This document shows, one piece after another, positions 1 through 8,174 of a stretch of DNA of 51,269 nt (position 1 is its first letter; every line of letters begins with the position of its first letter). Below the pieces are notes generated by a model, which did not search any database, was not told the origin of the DNA, and saw only the letters and a program-made list of their open reading frames with translations. Position numbers and translations under genes: made by a program. The stretch covers positions 1 through 51,269 of the forward strand of contig CAIXGS010000044.1 in NCBI GenBank assembly GCA_903919125.1, given 5' to 3'. Source of the stretch: an uncultured Spartobacteria bacterium. Its GTDB lineage: Bacteria > Verrucomicrobiota > Verrucomicrobiia > Chthoniobacterales > Chthoniobacteraceae.

Positions 1-2
1 GC

Positions 3-113
3 AAAGCAATGGAGCCGGCCCTGCGTCGCTTTTGGGAAGATGCAGCGGCCGTGCTTTCCCTGGTTGGTCGCCCGTGGTTGCACTCTGAAGCAAACGTTTC
101 GTACAAAACCTAA
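3..113 (+). CDS. C-terminal end of an unidentified protein (truncated by window start)
   Basis: The third frame is open from the window edge to a TAA at 111-113 and gives about 36 residues ending SEANVSYKT. The amino-acid mix (KAMEPALRRFWEDAAAVLSL) resembles an amphipathic helical C-terminus, while the other two plus frames look less protein-like. The rest of the gene is outside the window, so neither family nor function can be named. From 114 to the next gene at 277 I see no coding signal or convincing hairpin. The neighbour at 277 is on the opposite strand, so the two genes would be convergent. Confidence 0.4.
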   Translation, partial: KAMEPALRRFWEDAAAVLSLVGRPWLHSEANVSYKT

Positions 114-276
114 TACTCCAGAAAACTTAAAGAGGTGATATTAATCCCATTTTAAACCGATAAGCGGGGGCTTTCGTGCGCTGTTGCTGGCTATTGAACC
201 GTCTTTGAGTCGAAAAAATTGCCGGAAAGCCTCCGAACGGGCCGAGAATGCCTACCTGTGCGATCAGGCGAGAGGC

Positions 277-1563
277 CTACCAGCGAGTGGCTTTGAAGGT
301 CCATTCGGGAACCTTCTTTCGCATCTCGACTTGGTCATCGCGTTCCGCCAAACCGCAACGCAAATAAGACTCGTGGGCGCGCGCCAAAGCGGGACGGTCC
401 AACTCGACCCCGAGTCCGGGGCCTTTGGGGAGTGAGACGCATCCGTCCTCGATAGGAAGCCGTCCACCGATAATAATTTCCTCCCACTGCCAAGGATAAT
501 GAGTATCGAGGGCGTAGCTTAAATTGGGCATAGCGGCGCCGAGATGGGTCATGGCGGCCATGGAAATTCCGGCGTGATTGTTGGAGTGCATCGAGATCCC
601 CCGAGCAAAGCTCCGGCAAAATGCGGCCAACTCCATCGAGGAGTGGAGCCCGCCCCAATAGTGATGGTCCGTTAAAATGATGTCTTCAGAATGGGAAAGA
701 ACGCTTCCCGGAAGGTCCGCAAAGGATGTCGTGCACATGTTGGTGGCGAAGGGCAGCTTCACGGAGCGGCGCACTTCAGCCATTGCCTGCTGTCCTCGCA
801 CTGGGTCCTCGAAGTATTCAAGAACGTCTTCTAATTCCTTACCGTAGCGGATAGCAGTTTCCACCGTCCATAAGGCATTGGGATCGTATCGAATGGGGAC
901 TTCGGGACCGAAGGCAGAGCGCAAAGCACGCAAGGATTGGACCTCTATCTCGGGTTCAAAAACACCGCCCTTCAGTTTGAGGGAACGAAAGCCAAACTCC
1001 GCCACCATAGCGCGCGCTTGGTCGACGATTCCATCGGCATCCAGAGCAGGACGTTGGCGGGCGGCGTCCCAGCCCTTGGCATTGGGATCCGTGCCGAACT
1101 CCAAAACGCCACCGGCACCCTCATATTTATAGAAGAGATAGGCGGAATACGGCACCTTTTCGCGGACGACACCGCCCAACAGCGTCGCGACTGGGACGCC
1201 GAACGCTTTTCCCGCAATATCCAGACAGGCAACGTCCAAGGCACTGAAAACCTGCACGACTTTACGTTGATCCCAAGGAGCGTCTCCCCTTGCAGCAGAG
1301 GACTCGGGTTGAAAATAGGTTTCCAACCGAGCCTTGAGTGCGTGCCAATTCAAGGGATCAGCCCCTAAAACGACGGAGCGGGCCTCATTGAGCAGGGCAT
1401 CGACGGATAGGCTACCTGGCACCTCAGCCAACCCGGAAATGCCATCCTCAGTCACGAGTTCTACTACGGTGCGCAGCGCGTAGGGCGCGTGCAAACCAGC
1501 TGCATTAAGGAGCGGCGGATCACCGAGGGCGATCGGCGTGACGTGCATTTTTGCGAGACGCAT
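277..1563 (-). CDS. gudD: Glucarate dehydratase family protein (enolase superfamily)
   Basis: 428 aa, close to the usual length for glucarate dehydratases, which convert D-glucarate to 5-keto-4-deoxyglucarate in the cytosol. The mandelate racemase/muconate lactonizing fold is recognisable. The K-x-K base pair is K196/K198 (SLKLKGG). Metal ligands D227 (RYDPN), E252 (YFEDP) and N275 (ATNM) follow. D299 and H326 (SMHSNNH) match the second-face Asp/His pair. The text around ISMHSNNHAGISMAAMTHLG is typical of this family. It is the last gene of a minus-strand operon, 44 bp after the aldolase, and the two upstream genes supply the next two steps of glucarate breakdown. The start ATG at 1563 gives a normal N-terminus. 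Galactarate or idarate activity cannot be separated by eye. Confidence 0.9.
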   Translation of the reverse strand: MRLAKMHVTPIALGDPPLLNAAGLHAPYALRTVVELVTEDGISGLAEVPGSLSVDALLNEARSVVLGADPLNWHALKARLETYFQPESSAARGDAPWDQRKVVQVFSALDVACLDIAGKAFGVPVATLLGGVVREKVPYSAYLFYKYEGAGGVLEFGTDPNAKGWDAARQRPALDADGIVDQARAMVAEFGFRSLKLKGGVFEPEIEVQSLRALRSAFGPEVPIRYDPNALWTVETAIRYGKELEDVLEYFEDPVRGQQAMAEVRRSVKLPFATNMCTTSFADLPGSVLSHSEDIILTDHHYWGGLHSSMELAAFCRSFARGISMHSNNHAGISMAAMTHLGAAMPNLSYALDTHYPWQWEEIIIGGRLPIEDGCVSLPKGPGLGVELDRPALARAHESYLRCGLAERDDQVEMRKKVPEWTFKATRW

Positions 1564-1607
1564 TGGAAATAAAAAGTTGAGGGAGGATGAAAAGCTAGAG
1601 GGAGCTA

Positions 1608-2372
1608 TCAGGCACGAAGTGAAACCAAAGCCTGCCGCAAACCCGCACTAACGGCAGCCCCATCGCTGCCCAAGGCTAGCACAGTATAACCCTCAGCTTG
1701 CAGGGTTGCCACCTGCGTGGGCGCTGTGGCCAGAATGCCTGCCGCTTTCCCAGCTCGCCGAGCAGCCTGAGCAACTTGAAGACGGGCTTGGACGAATGCG
1801 GGATGTTCAAACTGTCCCTGAATTCCCATATTGGTGGTCAAATCCAAAGGTCCCACAAAAAGAACGTCGACTCCATCTACGGCGGCGATTGCGTCCAGAT
1901 TCAGGAGCGCTTCAGGGGTTTCGATTTGAGCCATGGTCACCAAACGCTCGTGAGAGTGCGCGTAGTAGTCGTCGAAATCCTGCCCGAAACCAGCGGCCCG
2001 ATTAAACTTGGACACCCCGCGAATGCCGTGGGGTGGGTAACGAACGGCAGCCACAGCAGCGCGCGCCTCCTCAGCAGTATTAACGTAGGGCACCATCACT
2101 CCTCCAGCGCCGAGATCCAACGCCCGTTTAAAGCGTGGCGTCTCATTCGCTGCCAAACGGACTATGGTAGCGGCGGCAGTTCCCGAAACGGCCTGCAACT
2201 GTTGGAGCAGGGTCTCGTCCGAACCTGGGCCGTGCTCAAAGTCGAGCATGAGCCAGTCGAAGCCGGCGCGACCGGCGATTTCCGCCGTCAAAGGGGAACC
2301 CAGATTGAGGAAGGTGCCTGCGAGCCACTCTCCAGCGAGAACTCGTTTACGAAAAAGAGGTGAAGTGCTCAT
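1608..2372 (-). CDS. garL: HpcH/HpaI-type aldolase, likely 2-dehydro-3-deoxyglucarate aldolase
   Basis: 254 aa class II aldolase of the HpcH/HpaI family. It is expected to split 5-keto-4-deoxyglucarate into pyruvate and tartronate semialdehyde using a divalent metal. Residues matching the GarL active site are H47 (DFEHG), R72 (IVRL), Q149 and E151 (AQIETP) and D177 (GPLDLT). An upstream in-frame start at 2420 would add 16 residues, but the ATG at 2372 is preferred because it overlaps the TGA of the upstream reductase as ATGA, a normal coupling arrangement, and gives a family-typical N-terminus. It lies between the tartronate semialdehyde reductase and glucarate dehydratase genes, which is the main support for this substrate over other HpcH/HpaI substrates. 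Confidence 0.85.
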   Translation of the reverse strand: MSTSPLFRKRVLAGEWLAGTFLNLGSPLTAEIAGRAGFDWLMLDFEHGPGSDETLLQQLQAVSGTAAATIVRLAANETPRFKRALDLGAGGVMVPYVNTAEEARAAVAAVRYPPHGIRGVSKFNRAAGFGQDFDDYYAHSHERLVTMAQIETPEALLNLDAIAAVDGVDVLFVGPLDLTTNMGIQGQFEHPAFVQARLQVAQAARRAGKAAGILATAPTQVATLQAEGYTVLALGSDGAAVSAGLRQALVSLRA

Positions 2373-3244
2373 TGGGCAAGGTACAAACGATAAAGAGCTT
2401 GGGTTCCACAATCTTCCCACCCCCGCTCGGCGACCTGCTCGTAAAGTTTGCGAGCGATGGCGAGTCCTGGGAGATCCAGATGCAACTCCGCAGCGCTATC
2501 CAAAGCGATGCGCATGTCTTTGAGAATGTGTTTAACGTAAAAGCCCGGAGCGAAGTCGCCGGAGAGAGCGCGCGGGGCGAGCGTGGTGAGCGCCCAACTT
2601 CCAGCGGCGCCGCCACTGATACTTTGATGGACGGCGGCGGGTGCCAATCCAGCTTTCTGGGCGTAAGCGAGCGCTTCGCACCAAGCCACCATGCCGACAG
2701 CAACTGCGATTTGGTTGGCCATTTTACAGTGTTGACCAGCTCCTGGCGCCCCCAAAAGTGCGATGTTCTTGCCCAATAATTCCAACACAGGTTTGGCTCG
2801 CTCGAAAGCAGCAGCCTCGCCACCAACCATGATTACCAAACGTGCCTCGCGGGCCCCGATGTCCCCGCCTGAAACCGGGGCGTCCAACGCCTCCAAGCCG
2901 CGAGCTGCAGCCGCTACGGAAATGCGCTGCGCCAGCAAGGGACTGGAGGTCGTCATATCAATTAAAAGCGCACCCTGCTTAGCTTTCTCCAAGATGCCGC
3001 CTTCCGAAAAATAACAGGTCTCCACATCGATGGGAAATCCAAGCATTGTAATCACAACATCCGCAGCAGCAGCCACAGCGCCGGGGGACTCGTGCCAATG
3101 CGCGCCGGCATCGAGCAAAGTTTGCGCCTTTTCACGGGTGCGATTGTAAACATGCACAGTATGGCCAGCATGAAGCAGATGGGAAGCCATGCTACGCCCC
3201 ATCACGCCTGTTCCAACGAATCCAATAGCTAGAGAATTTGACAC
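2369..3244 (-). CDS. garR: Tartronate semialdehyde reductase-like (3-hydroxyisobutyrate dehydrogenase family)
   Basis: 291 aa, the family's usual length. An N-terminal Rossmann fold has the GFVGTGVMG nucleotide motif at residues 8-16 and NRTR near 34, which suggests NADP preference. The substrate motif DAPVSGG is at 121-127, and the catalytic lysine is K174 in GQHCKMANQ. Beta-hydroxyacid dehydrogenases of this type reduce tartronate semialdehyde to glycerate or act on 3-hydroxyisobutyrate. The neighbouring aldolase and glucarate dehydratase favour the former. It is the first gene of the minus-strand operon and its stop overlaps the aldolase start. The 132-bp intergenic region to the divergent permease should carry both promoters. 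Confidence 0.88.
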   Translation of the reverse strand: MSNSLAIGFVGTGVMGRSMASHLLHAGHTVHVYNRTREKAQTLLDAGAHWHESPGAVAAAADVVITMLGFPIDVETCYFSEGGILEKAKQGALLIDMTTSSPLLAQRISVAAAARGLEALDAPVSGGDIGAREARLVIMVGGEAAAFERAKPVLELLGKNIALLGAPGAGQHCKMANQIAVAVGMVAWCEALAYAQKAGLAPAAVHQSISGGAAGSWALTTLAPRALSGDFAPGFYVKHILKDMRIALDSAAELHLDLPGLAIARKLYEQVAERGWEDCGTQALYRLYLAQ

Positions 3245-3302
3245 TTAGCGGCGATAAAAGAACAGCGCACAAAGATAAAGCGAAAAGCAACGGCGCCTCG
3301 AC

Positions 3303-3312
3303 ATTTGCAAAT
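3303..3312. promoter_or_regulatory. Perfect 10-bp palindrome in the garR/permease divergent region
   Basis: ATTTGCAAAT lies between two divergent genes of the same pathway, 60-65 bp from each start codon. Position and symmetry suit a dimeric regulator, but the site is short and AT-rich, and no regulator gene is adjacent. The call rests on position only. Confidence 0.25.
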
Positions 3313-3376
3313 TGGATTACGCTCGCTAAGGCTTCTGGGATTCGACAGCAATAACGGCGAATAGGCTTCCCCCTTT

Positions 3377-4786
3377 ATGAATCCATATCCCCTCGCCCTC
3401 ATTATTTCACCGCTTGGCGGATTGGCCATCAGCGTTCTTTTTATCGTTTTGGTGATCGGCTTCCTACGCGTGCATTCCTTCTTTGCGCTCATCTCCGCTG
3501 CGATGCTTGTGGGGTTGCTCAATGCACTAAACCAAACCGGTGAGCAGCGTTTCACCAAAGCCATCGAAATGGTGATGACGGAGTTTGGCGCAACAACGAG
3601 TAAAATCGGATTCACCATCGCGGCGGCAGCCGTCATTGGAATGTGTTTAATGGAAAGCGGCGCTGCGGAAAAAATCATCCGCCGATTCATTGCACTAATT
3701 GGAGAGGCTCATGCGGGGTTAGCACTTTTAACGTGCAGTTTCGCACTCTGCGCTCCGGTCTTTTACGATACGGTGATTATGCTCCTTCTCCCCTTGGCAA
3801 GGACGCTGAGCCTTCGCACAAAGAAGCATTATCTCTTATACGTTCTAGTGATTTGCGCCGGCGGCGCCATCTCCAACGGACTCATACCACCAGCACCAGG
3901 ACCGCTTTTTGTTTCAGAATCACTCAAAATTGATTTAGGGGTCGCGATTTTGGGCGGGATTGCCTTCGGTATTTTACCAGCGCTCGGAGCGTACGGAGTG
4001 GCGCTTTGGATGAACCGCCGCATGGTGGTTCCAGTGCGGGAATTGCCTGGATCGGCCCTCGAATCGCTGAGCGCGCTGGCGGCTCGACCTGAAAGTGAGT
4101 TGCCGAGTTTACTGGCATCGGTGAGCCCGGTTGTGGTGCCCGTGGGGCTCATTGCGAGTGGATCATTTTTGAGTCTGTTCCGTTCGCAAGTTTCACCGGA
4201 AGTGGCGCAGCTGATTACATTTTTAGGAAACAAAAATATCGCTCTCTTTATTGCTGGAATTCTCGCACTCGCACTTCTCGCTCATCAGAAACGAACCGGA
4301 TTGCGCGATGTGAGCAAGGTCTTGGGGCCACCCTTGGAAACTGCGGGAGTGATTATTCTCATTGTCTCCGCTGGTGGTGCGTACGGGGCGATGATCAAGA
4401 ATTCGGGGGTGGGCGACGCGATCAGGACGTTCGCCGGCGGCAACACTACGCACTACGTACTTCTGGCGTGGATTATTTCCGCAGCGATCCGCGTGGTGCA
4501 AGGCTCTGCCACGGTCGCGACGATCACAGCGGTGGGAATTATGCAGTCGGTAGCGGGCAGCGAGGGGTACGGAGTGCACCCGATTTACATCATGGTGGCC
4601 ATCGGGTTTGGGTCGAAATTCCTCAATTGGATGAACGACTCGGGCTTCTGGGTGGTGAACCGTTTTAGCGGGCTGACCCAAGGCGAACTTCTACGCAGTT
4701 GGTCGATTTTAATCAGCGTGGTATCCCTGCTGGGGCTCGCCGAAGTGCTTTTGGTGGCGCGGCTTTTCCCTCGTTTCCTGCTTTAA
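3377..4786 (+). CDS. GntP-family sugar-acid permease
   Basis: 469 aa with about 12 hydrophobic segments spread over the whole length. Family-like segments include ALISAAMLVGLL near the N-terminus, CAPVFYDTVIMLLLPLA in the first half, GGAISNGLIPPAPGPL in the middle, and ATITAVGIM plus GFGSKFLNWMNDSGFWVV toward the C-terminus. GntP proteins are inner-membrane proton symporters for gluconate and related aldonates or sugar acids. Its divergent placement opposite garR-garL-gudD implies uptake of glucarate/galactarate or a sugar acid feeding that pathway. The ATG at 3377 starts a clean hydrophobic N-terminus. Only 12 bp separate its stop from the convergent ispE. Confidence 0.88.
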   Translation: MNPYPLALIISPLGGLAISVLFIVLVIGFLRVHSFFALISAAMLVGLLNALNQTGEQRFTKAIEMVMTEFGATTSKIGFTIAAAAVIGMCLMESGAAEKIIRRFIALIGEAHAGLALLTCSFALCAPVFYDTVIMLLLPLARTLSLRTKKHYLLYVLVICAGGAISNGLIPPAPGPLFVSESLKIDLGVAILGGIAFGILPALGAYGVALWMNRRMVVPVRELPGSALESLSALAARPESELPSLLASVSPVVVPVGLIASGSFLSLFRSQVSPEVAQLITFLGNKNIALFIAGILALALLAHQKRTGLRDVSKVLGPPLETAGVIILIVSAGGAYGAMIKNSGVGDAIRTFAGGNTTHYVLLAWIISAAIRVVQGSATVATITAVGIMQSVAGSEGYGVHPIYIMVAIGFGSKFLNWMNDSGFWVVNRFSGLTQGELLRSWSILISVVSLLGLAEVLLVARLFPRFLL

Positions 4787-4798
4787 CCCAAGAAAACC

Positions 4799-5632
4799 TC
4801 ACGCGAGGGTTTCGCACAAAAACACCCAAAGAGCCGTGCCGAACTCCTGAGCAAGCCGCTCGCCAAGGGGATAACCGTCGGCCTTTTCGCGAAGCACCGC
4901 AAACACCGTCGATCCAGAACCCGACATCAGGGCCGCCTCGACTTCCGGTTGAGCGCAAAGCCAAGTCTTGAGGTCAGCAAGAAGGATATACTTTTGAAAC
5001 ACCGGCCGCTCCAGATCGTTGACTAGTTCCCCGGAGTCACAACGCTGCGGGGCGTATAAAACACCAGGTATTTCCTCGGAATCCTTCCAGTGCTGATAAG
5101 CCCAGGGCGTGGGAACCCCGAAGGGCGGCTTTACCAACAAGAGCGGAACATTTGGCAGAGAGGCCACCGGTTCGACGCGTTCCCCTCGCCCGCTGATCCA
5201 AGCGGCACTTTGATAGAGGAAAAACGGCACATCAGAACCAAGTTCCGCAGCAAGTTCCGCCAGCGTCTCGCGAGGAAGATGCGTCTCAAACAACGCATTG
5301 AGCGCTAGAAGAGTCGTCGCGGCATCGCTGCTCCCTCCCCCTAAACCTGCACCGTGAGGAATCTGTTTTACCAATTCCACCCGTAACCGGGGCAAAAAGC
5401 CGAAGCTCCCACAGAAAAGGCGCACCGCACGGACCACGAGATTTGAGTCGTCCAACGGGATTTCGGGTGCGGCACACACAAACTCCAAGTCCCCGTCCTC
5501 TTTATGTTCGAAGCGCAACTCATCAAAAACGGAAATGGGCACCATCAAGCTGCGTAAATCGTGAAAACCGTCTGGTCGACGTCCGAGAATACGGAGCGAG
5601 AGATTTATTTTGGCGGGGGCGAGCCAGTCCAT
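4799..5632 (-). CDS. ispE: 4-diphosphocytidyl-2-C-methyl-D-erythritol kinase
   Basis: 277 aa GHMP kinase that phosphorylates CDP-methylerythritol in the MEP route to isoprenoids. The N-terminus has the conserved PAKINLSL with K8. The ATP-binding glycine motif PHGAGLGGGSSDAA spans 92-105, and the catalytic aspartate D134 sits in GSDVPFF. The C-terminal motif MSGSGSTVFAV matches the third GHMP motif. Length and start are typical. It is the downstream partner of a small exported protein gene 27 bp away and is convergent with the permease. Presence of ispE indicates that this organism uses the MEP pathway. Confidence 0.95.
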   Translation of the reverse strand: MDWLAPAKINLSLRILGRRPDGFHDLRSLMVPISVFDELRFEHKEDGDLEFVCAAPEIPLDDSNLVVRAVRLFCGSFGFLPRLRVELVKQIPHGAGLGGGSSDAATTLLALNALFETHLPRETLAELAAELGSDVPFFLYQSAAWISGRGERVEPVASLPNVPLLLVKPPFGVPTPWAYQHWKDSEEIPGVLYAPQRCDSGELVNDLERPVFQKYILLADLKTWLCAQPEVEAALMSGSGSTVFAVLREKADGYPLGERLAQEFGTALWVFLCETLA

Positions 5633-5659
5633 GAAGGATTTTCCAGAGAAACCGCGAAA

Positions 5660-6019
5660 CTACTGACCGGGCTTCACATAGACTGCGGCCCCAGCGTTTT
5701 TGACCAGTCGCACGACGTGCCCCTCCATATCGACCTCCGCACCGGTTTCGCTGCGCCCCAAAGCGGCAGGAATCGCTTGCGACCAGCGGATGGTCCAATG
5801 CCGTGAGCGGCTCATTGCCGAACTTTTTTCCAAAACGACCGATTCAATAAACACGGTCTTTTCCAAGCCTCGAATATCCAACTGTTCCTGAGCAAGCGCC
5901 AAAGCCCTCACCAAGGGAAGAACTGGCAACTCGGGGGCAACTGCCGAGACGACAAAGTTGAAGCCACAATTTAGCAGTACAACGGAGGGTAAAATAAGTC
6001 GTAAAATTTTCATTCGCAT
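5660..6019 (-). CDS. Small exported protein of unknown function
   Basis: 119 aa. Residues 3-27 (MKILRLILPSVVLLNCGFNFVVSAVA) form a signal peptide with a basic start, a hydrophobic core and a plausible AxA-type cleavage, so the mature protein is about 90 aa in the periplasm or outside. The mature part has alternating hydrophobic residues and ends in VVRLVKNAGAAVYVKPGQ. It could be a PepSY-like fold, but I do not recognise a family. Two start ATGs lie six bases apart (6019 and 6013), with no clear ribosome binding site for either. It is probably cotranscribed with ispE, 27 bp downstream. Confidence 0.6.
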   Translation of the reverse strand: MRMKILRLILPSVVLLNCGFNFVVSAVAPELPVLPLVRALALAQEQLDIRGLEKTVFIESVVLEKSSAMSRSRHWTIRWSQAIPAALGRSETGAEVDMEGHVVRLVKNAGAAVYVKPGQ

Positions 6020-6411
6020 ATGGAAAGGTGTAACGCTTGAATCCCATCAGCGGATCCCAACATGACGTTTTTGTGGGGAGTGATTTTTGAACATCCGTTT
6101 ATCCGTATCGTTGCCGGCACCTTTGGAAATTTGAATCATGAAAGGGGCACTGGAATCCATGCACCCGCGAAAGAGTCCCAAGGTCTGCTAAGCGTTATTA
6201 AAAGCGTTATTAATATTGTAAGCAACCGCGGTGAATTTGCCGTAAGCCACGCCGAACAAATCCGCTAAAGGGACGATCATATCCAAAGCGTACGCGTAAC
6301 TTGACTGAGAGCCAAGTGAGGACTGAGTCGGCTCCTCAACAAAGAAGCATTAGAACTACGTCATAAAATGTTGAACACCTATGGGTGCGCCTTGTTTATT
6401 CTTCGTTTCCA
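6020..6411. other. Intergenic region without a supported gene
   Basis: 392 bp between divergent genes. An open frame from 6062 to 6268 encodes a composition unlike the neighbours and I do not support it. GAGCC and GGCTC around 6310-6335 form a small inverted repeat without a following T-run. Promoters for both flanking operons must lie here, but I could not identify convincing -35/-10 pairs. Confidence 0.4.
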
Positions 6412-6696
6412 ATGAGTGACAAACTCGACGTCCGCTATACCGCCCAACTTGCCCGACTGGAGCTTTCCGAAGCCGAGGCGACCCGCTTTCAAACGCAACT
6501 CTCTCAGGTTCTTGTCTACGTGGAGAAGCTGAGGGAAGTTAATGTGGAGGACGTGGAACCCACGGCGCATTCCTCCGCGCTGCACAACGTTTTCAGAGAG
6601 GACGCTCCCCGAGACTGGTTCACGAGCGAAGAGGCGCTGCAAAATGCGCCCAGACAGGCAAACCACCTGATCATCGTTCCGAAAGTCATCGAATAA
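6412..6696 (+). CDS. gatC: Asp-tRNA(Asn)/Glu-tRNA(Gln) amidotransferase subunit C
   Basis: 94 aa from the ATG at 6412. An upstream in-frame start at 6385 would add nine residues that do not fit the family. GatC is the small subunit that stabilises GatA and GatB in the complex converting Glu-tRNA(Gln) and/or Asp-tRNA(Asn) to the amidated forms. The protein shows the usual pattern: VRYTAQLARLELSE near the start, LSQVLVYVEKLREVN in the middle, VEPTAHSSALHNVFREDAP, and a C-terminal NHLIIVPKVIE. gatA follows 11 bp downstream. gatB is not in the window, which is common. Confidence 0.93.
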   Translation: MSDKLDVRYTAQLARLELSEAEATRFQTQLSQVLVYVEKLREVNVEDVEPTAHSSALHNVFREDAPRDWFTSEEALQNAPRQANHLIIVPKVIE

Positions 6697-6707
6697 TACT
6701 GCCCCAC

Positions 6708-8156
6708 ATGGACTTGCATACTCTCACTTTGACAGCCCTCCAAGCCCGCTTGCGGTCTGGGGACTGCTCTGCGGTAGACGCTCTGGAGGCTCTTGAACAG
6801 CGCATTGCCCACGTTGATCCAAAAGTTGGTGGCTACCTGTCGCGTAACTTCCAAACTGCCCGCGCTGAGGCGGAGCGGGCGGATGTATCCCTACCCCTTG
6901 GCGGAATACCCATTGCCATCAAGGATGTTATCAACGTGCAAGGAGAACCGTGCACGGCTGCGTCCAAAATACTCAGCAATTACACCGCCCCCTACAACGC
7001 GACAGTCATCAACAAACTGCGCGCCGCCGGAGCTATCCCATTTGGGCGGTTGAATCTGGACGAATTCGCGATGGGCTCTTCCACGGAGAATTCCGCGATA
7101 CAGCGCACAGCAAACCCGTGGGATTTGACCCGCATTCCGGGCGGTTCCAGCGGTGGATCTGCTGCTGTTGTTGCTGCAGATGAAGCGTTTGCATCACTAG
7201 GCTCGGACACAGGCGGTTCCATCCGCCAACCGGCGTCCCTGTGTGGTTGCGTCGGGATGAAGCCGACTTATGGGAGAGTTTCGCGATTTGGCCTGATCGC
7301 GTTCGCCTCCTCGCTGGACCAAATCGGCCCTTTCACCAAGACGGTCGAAGACTCTGCACGCATGCTTAGCGTTTTGGCGGGAAGGGACCCACAGGATTCA
7401 ACGAGTTTGGAGCTGCCAGCGGAGGACTTCACCCGCTTGGTGGGGCGCGACATTAAGGGGCTCAAAATCGGGATGCCCAAGGAGTATTTCATCGAAGGAA
7501 TTGATCCTCAGGTGGATGCCGCCGTGCGGGCAGCGGTACGCCAGTACGAGTCTTTGGGCGCAGAAATTGTGGAAGTCTCGCTTCCCCACACGGAATACGC
7601 CGTTGCGGTGTACTACATTATCGCGACGGCAGAGGCTTCCGCGAATCTGGCGCGCTACGACGGCGTGCGGTACGGACGACGCGCTGAGGAGGTACGCAAC
7701 CTGCAAGATCTTTATATTCGCTCGCGCTCTGAGGGCTTTGGGGAGGAGGTCAAACGTCGAATTATTCTCGGCACCTACGTTCTTTCGAGCGGCTACTACG
7801 ACGCTTATTACCTTCGGGCACAGAAGGTGCGTACCTTAATTCGACAGGATTTCAGCCGTGCGTTTGAAAAGGTGGATGCGCTGATTTGCCCGACCTCACC
7901 GGAAACCGCGTTCAAAATCGGCGATCGCTCGGATGATCCGATGAAAATGTATTTAGCCGATATTTTCACCATCGCCACGAACCTCGCGGGCATCCCCGGC
8001 CTGAGCCTCCCGTGCGGCTTCGCCCAAGTGGATGGACGGCCCCTCCCAATCGGGGTACAACTTCTGGGCAAGCCGCTGGAAGAGGCTAACCTATTCCAAA
8101 TCGCCCACGCCTACGAGCAGTCCACGCCTTGGCACAAAGCCCGTCCAACACTGTAG
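6708..8156 (+). CDS. gatA: Asp-tRNA(Asn)/Glu-tRNA(Gln) amidotransferase subunit A
   Basis: 482 aa amidase-signature enzyme that releases ammonia from glutamine for transfer to misacylated tRNA. The Ser-cisSer-Lys triad is visible: K72 in IAIKDVI, S147 in PGGSSGGS and S171 in GSDTGGSIRQP. These match the spacing of characterised GatA proteins. The C-terminal half contains LICPTSPETAFKIG and the family-typical ATNLAGIPGLSLPCG. It is cotranscribed with gatC, and the start ATG at 6708 gives a normal N-terminus for GatA. No degradation of active-site residues is seen. Confidence 0.95.
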   Translation: MDLHTLTLTALQARLRSGDCSAVDALEALEQRIAHVDPKVGGYLSRNFQTARAEAERADVSLPLGGIPIAIKDVINVQGEPCTAASKILSNYTAPYNATVINKLRAAGAIPFGRLNLDEFAMGSSTENSAIQRTANPWDLTRIPGGSSGGSAAVVAADEAFASLGSDTGGSIRQPASLCGCVGMKPTYGRVSRFGLIAFASSLDQIGPFTKTVEDSARMLSVLAGRDPQDSTSLELPAEDFTRLVGRDIKGLKIGMPKEYFIEGIDPQVDAAVRAAVRQYESLGAEIVEVSLPHTEYAVAVYYIIATAEASANLARYDGVRYGRRAEEVRNLQDLYIRSRSEGFGEEVKRRIILGTYVLSSGYYDAYYLRAQKVRTLIRQDFSRAFEKVDALICPTSPETAFKIGDRSDDPMKMYLADIFTIATNLAGIPGLSLPCGFAQVDGRPLPIGVQLLGKPLEEANLFQIAHAYEQSTPWHKARPTL

Positions 8157-8174
8157 GCCCAAAAACTCTTTCCC

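Noticed and set aside
184-435. Open frame of 83 codons on the plus strand
   Set aside because: It overlaps the end of gudD on the opposite strand, has no ribosome binding site and no protein-like composition. It is a shadow of gudD plus flanking DNA.
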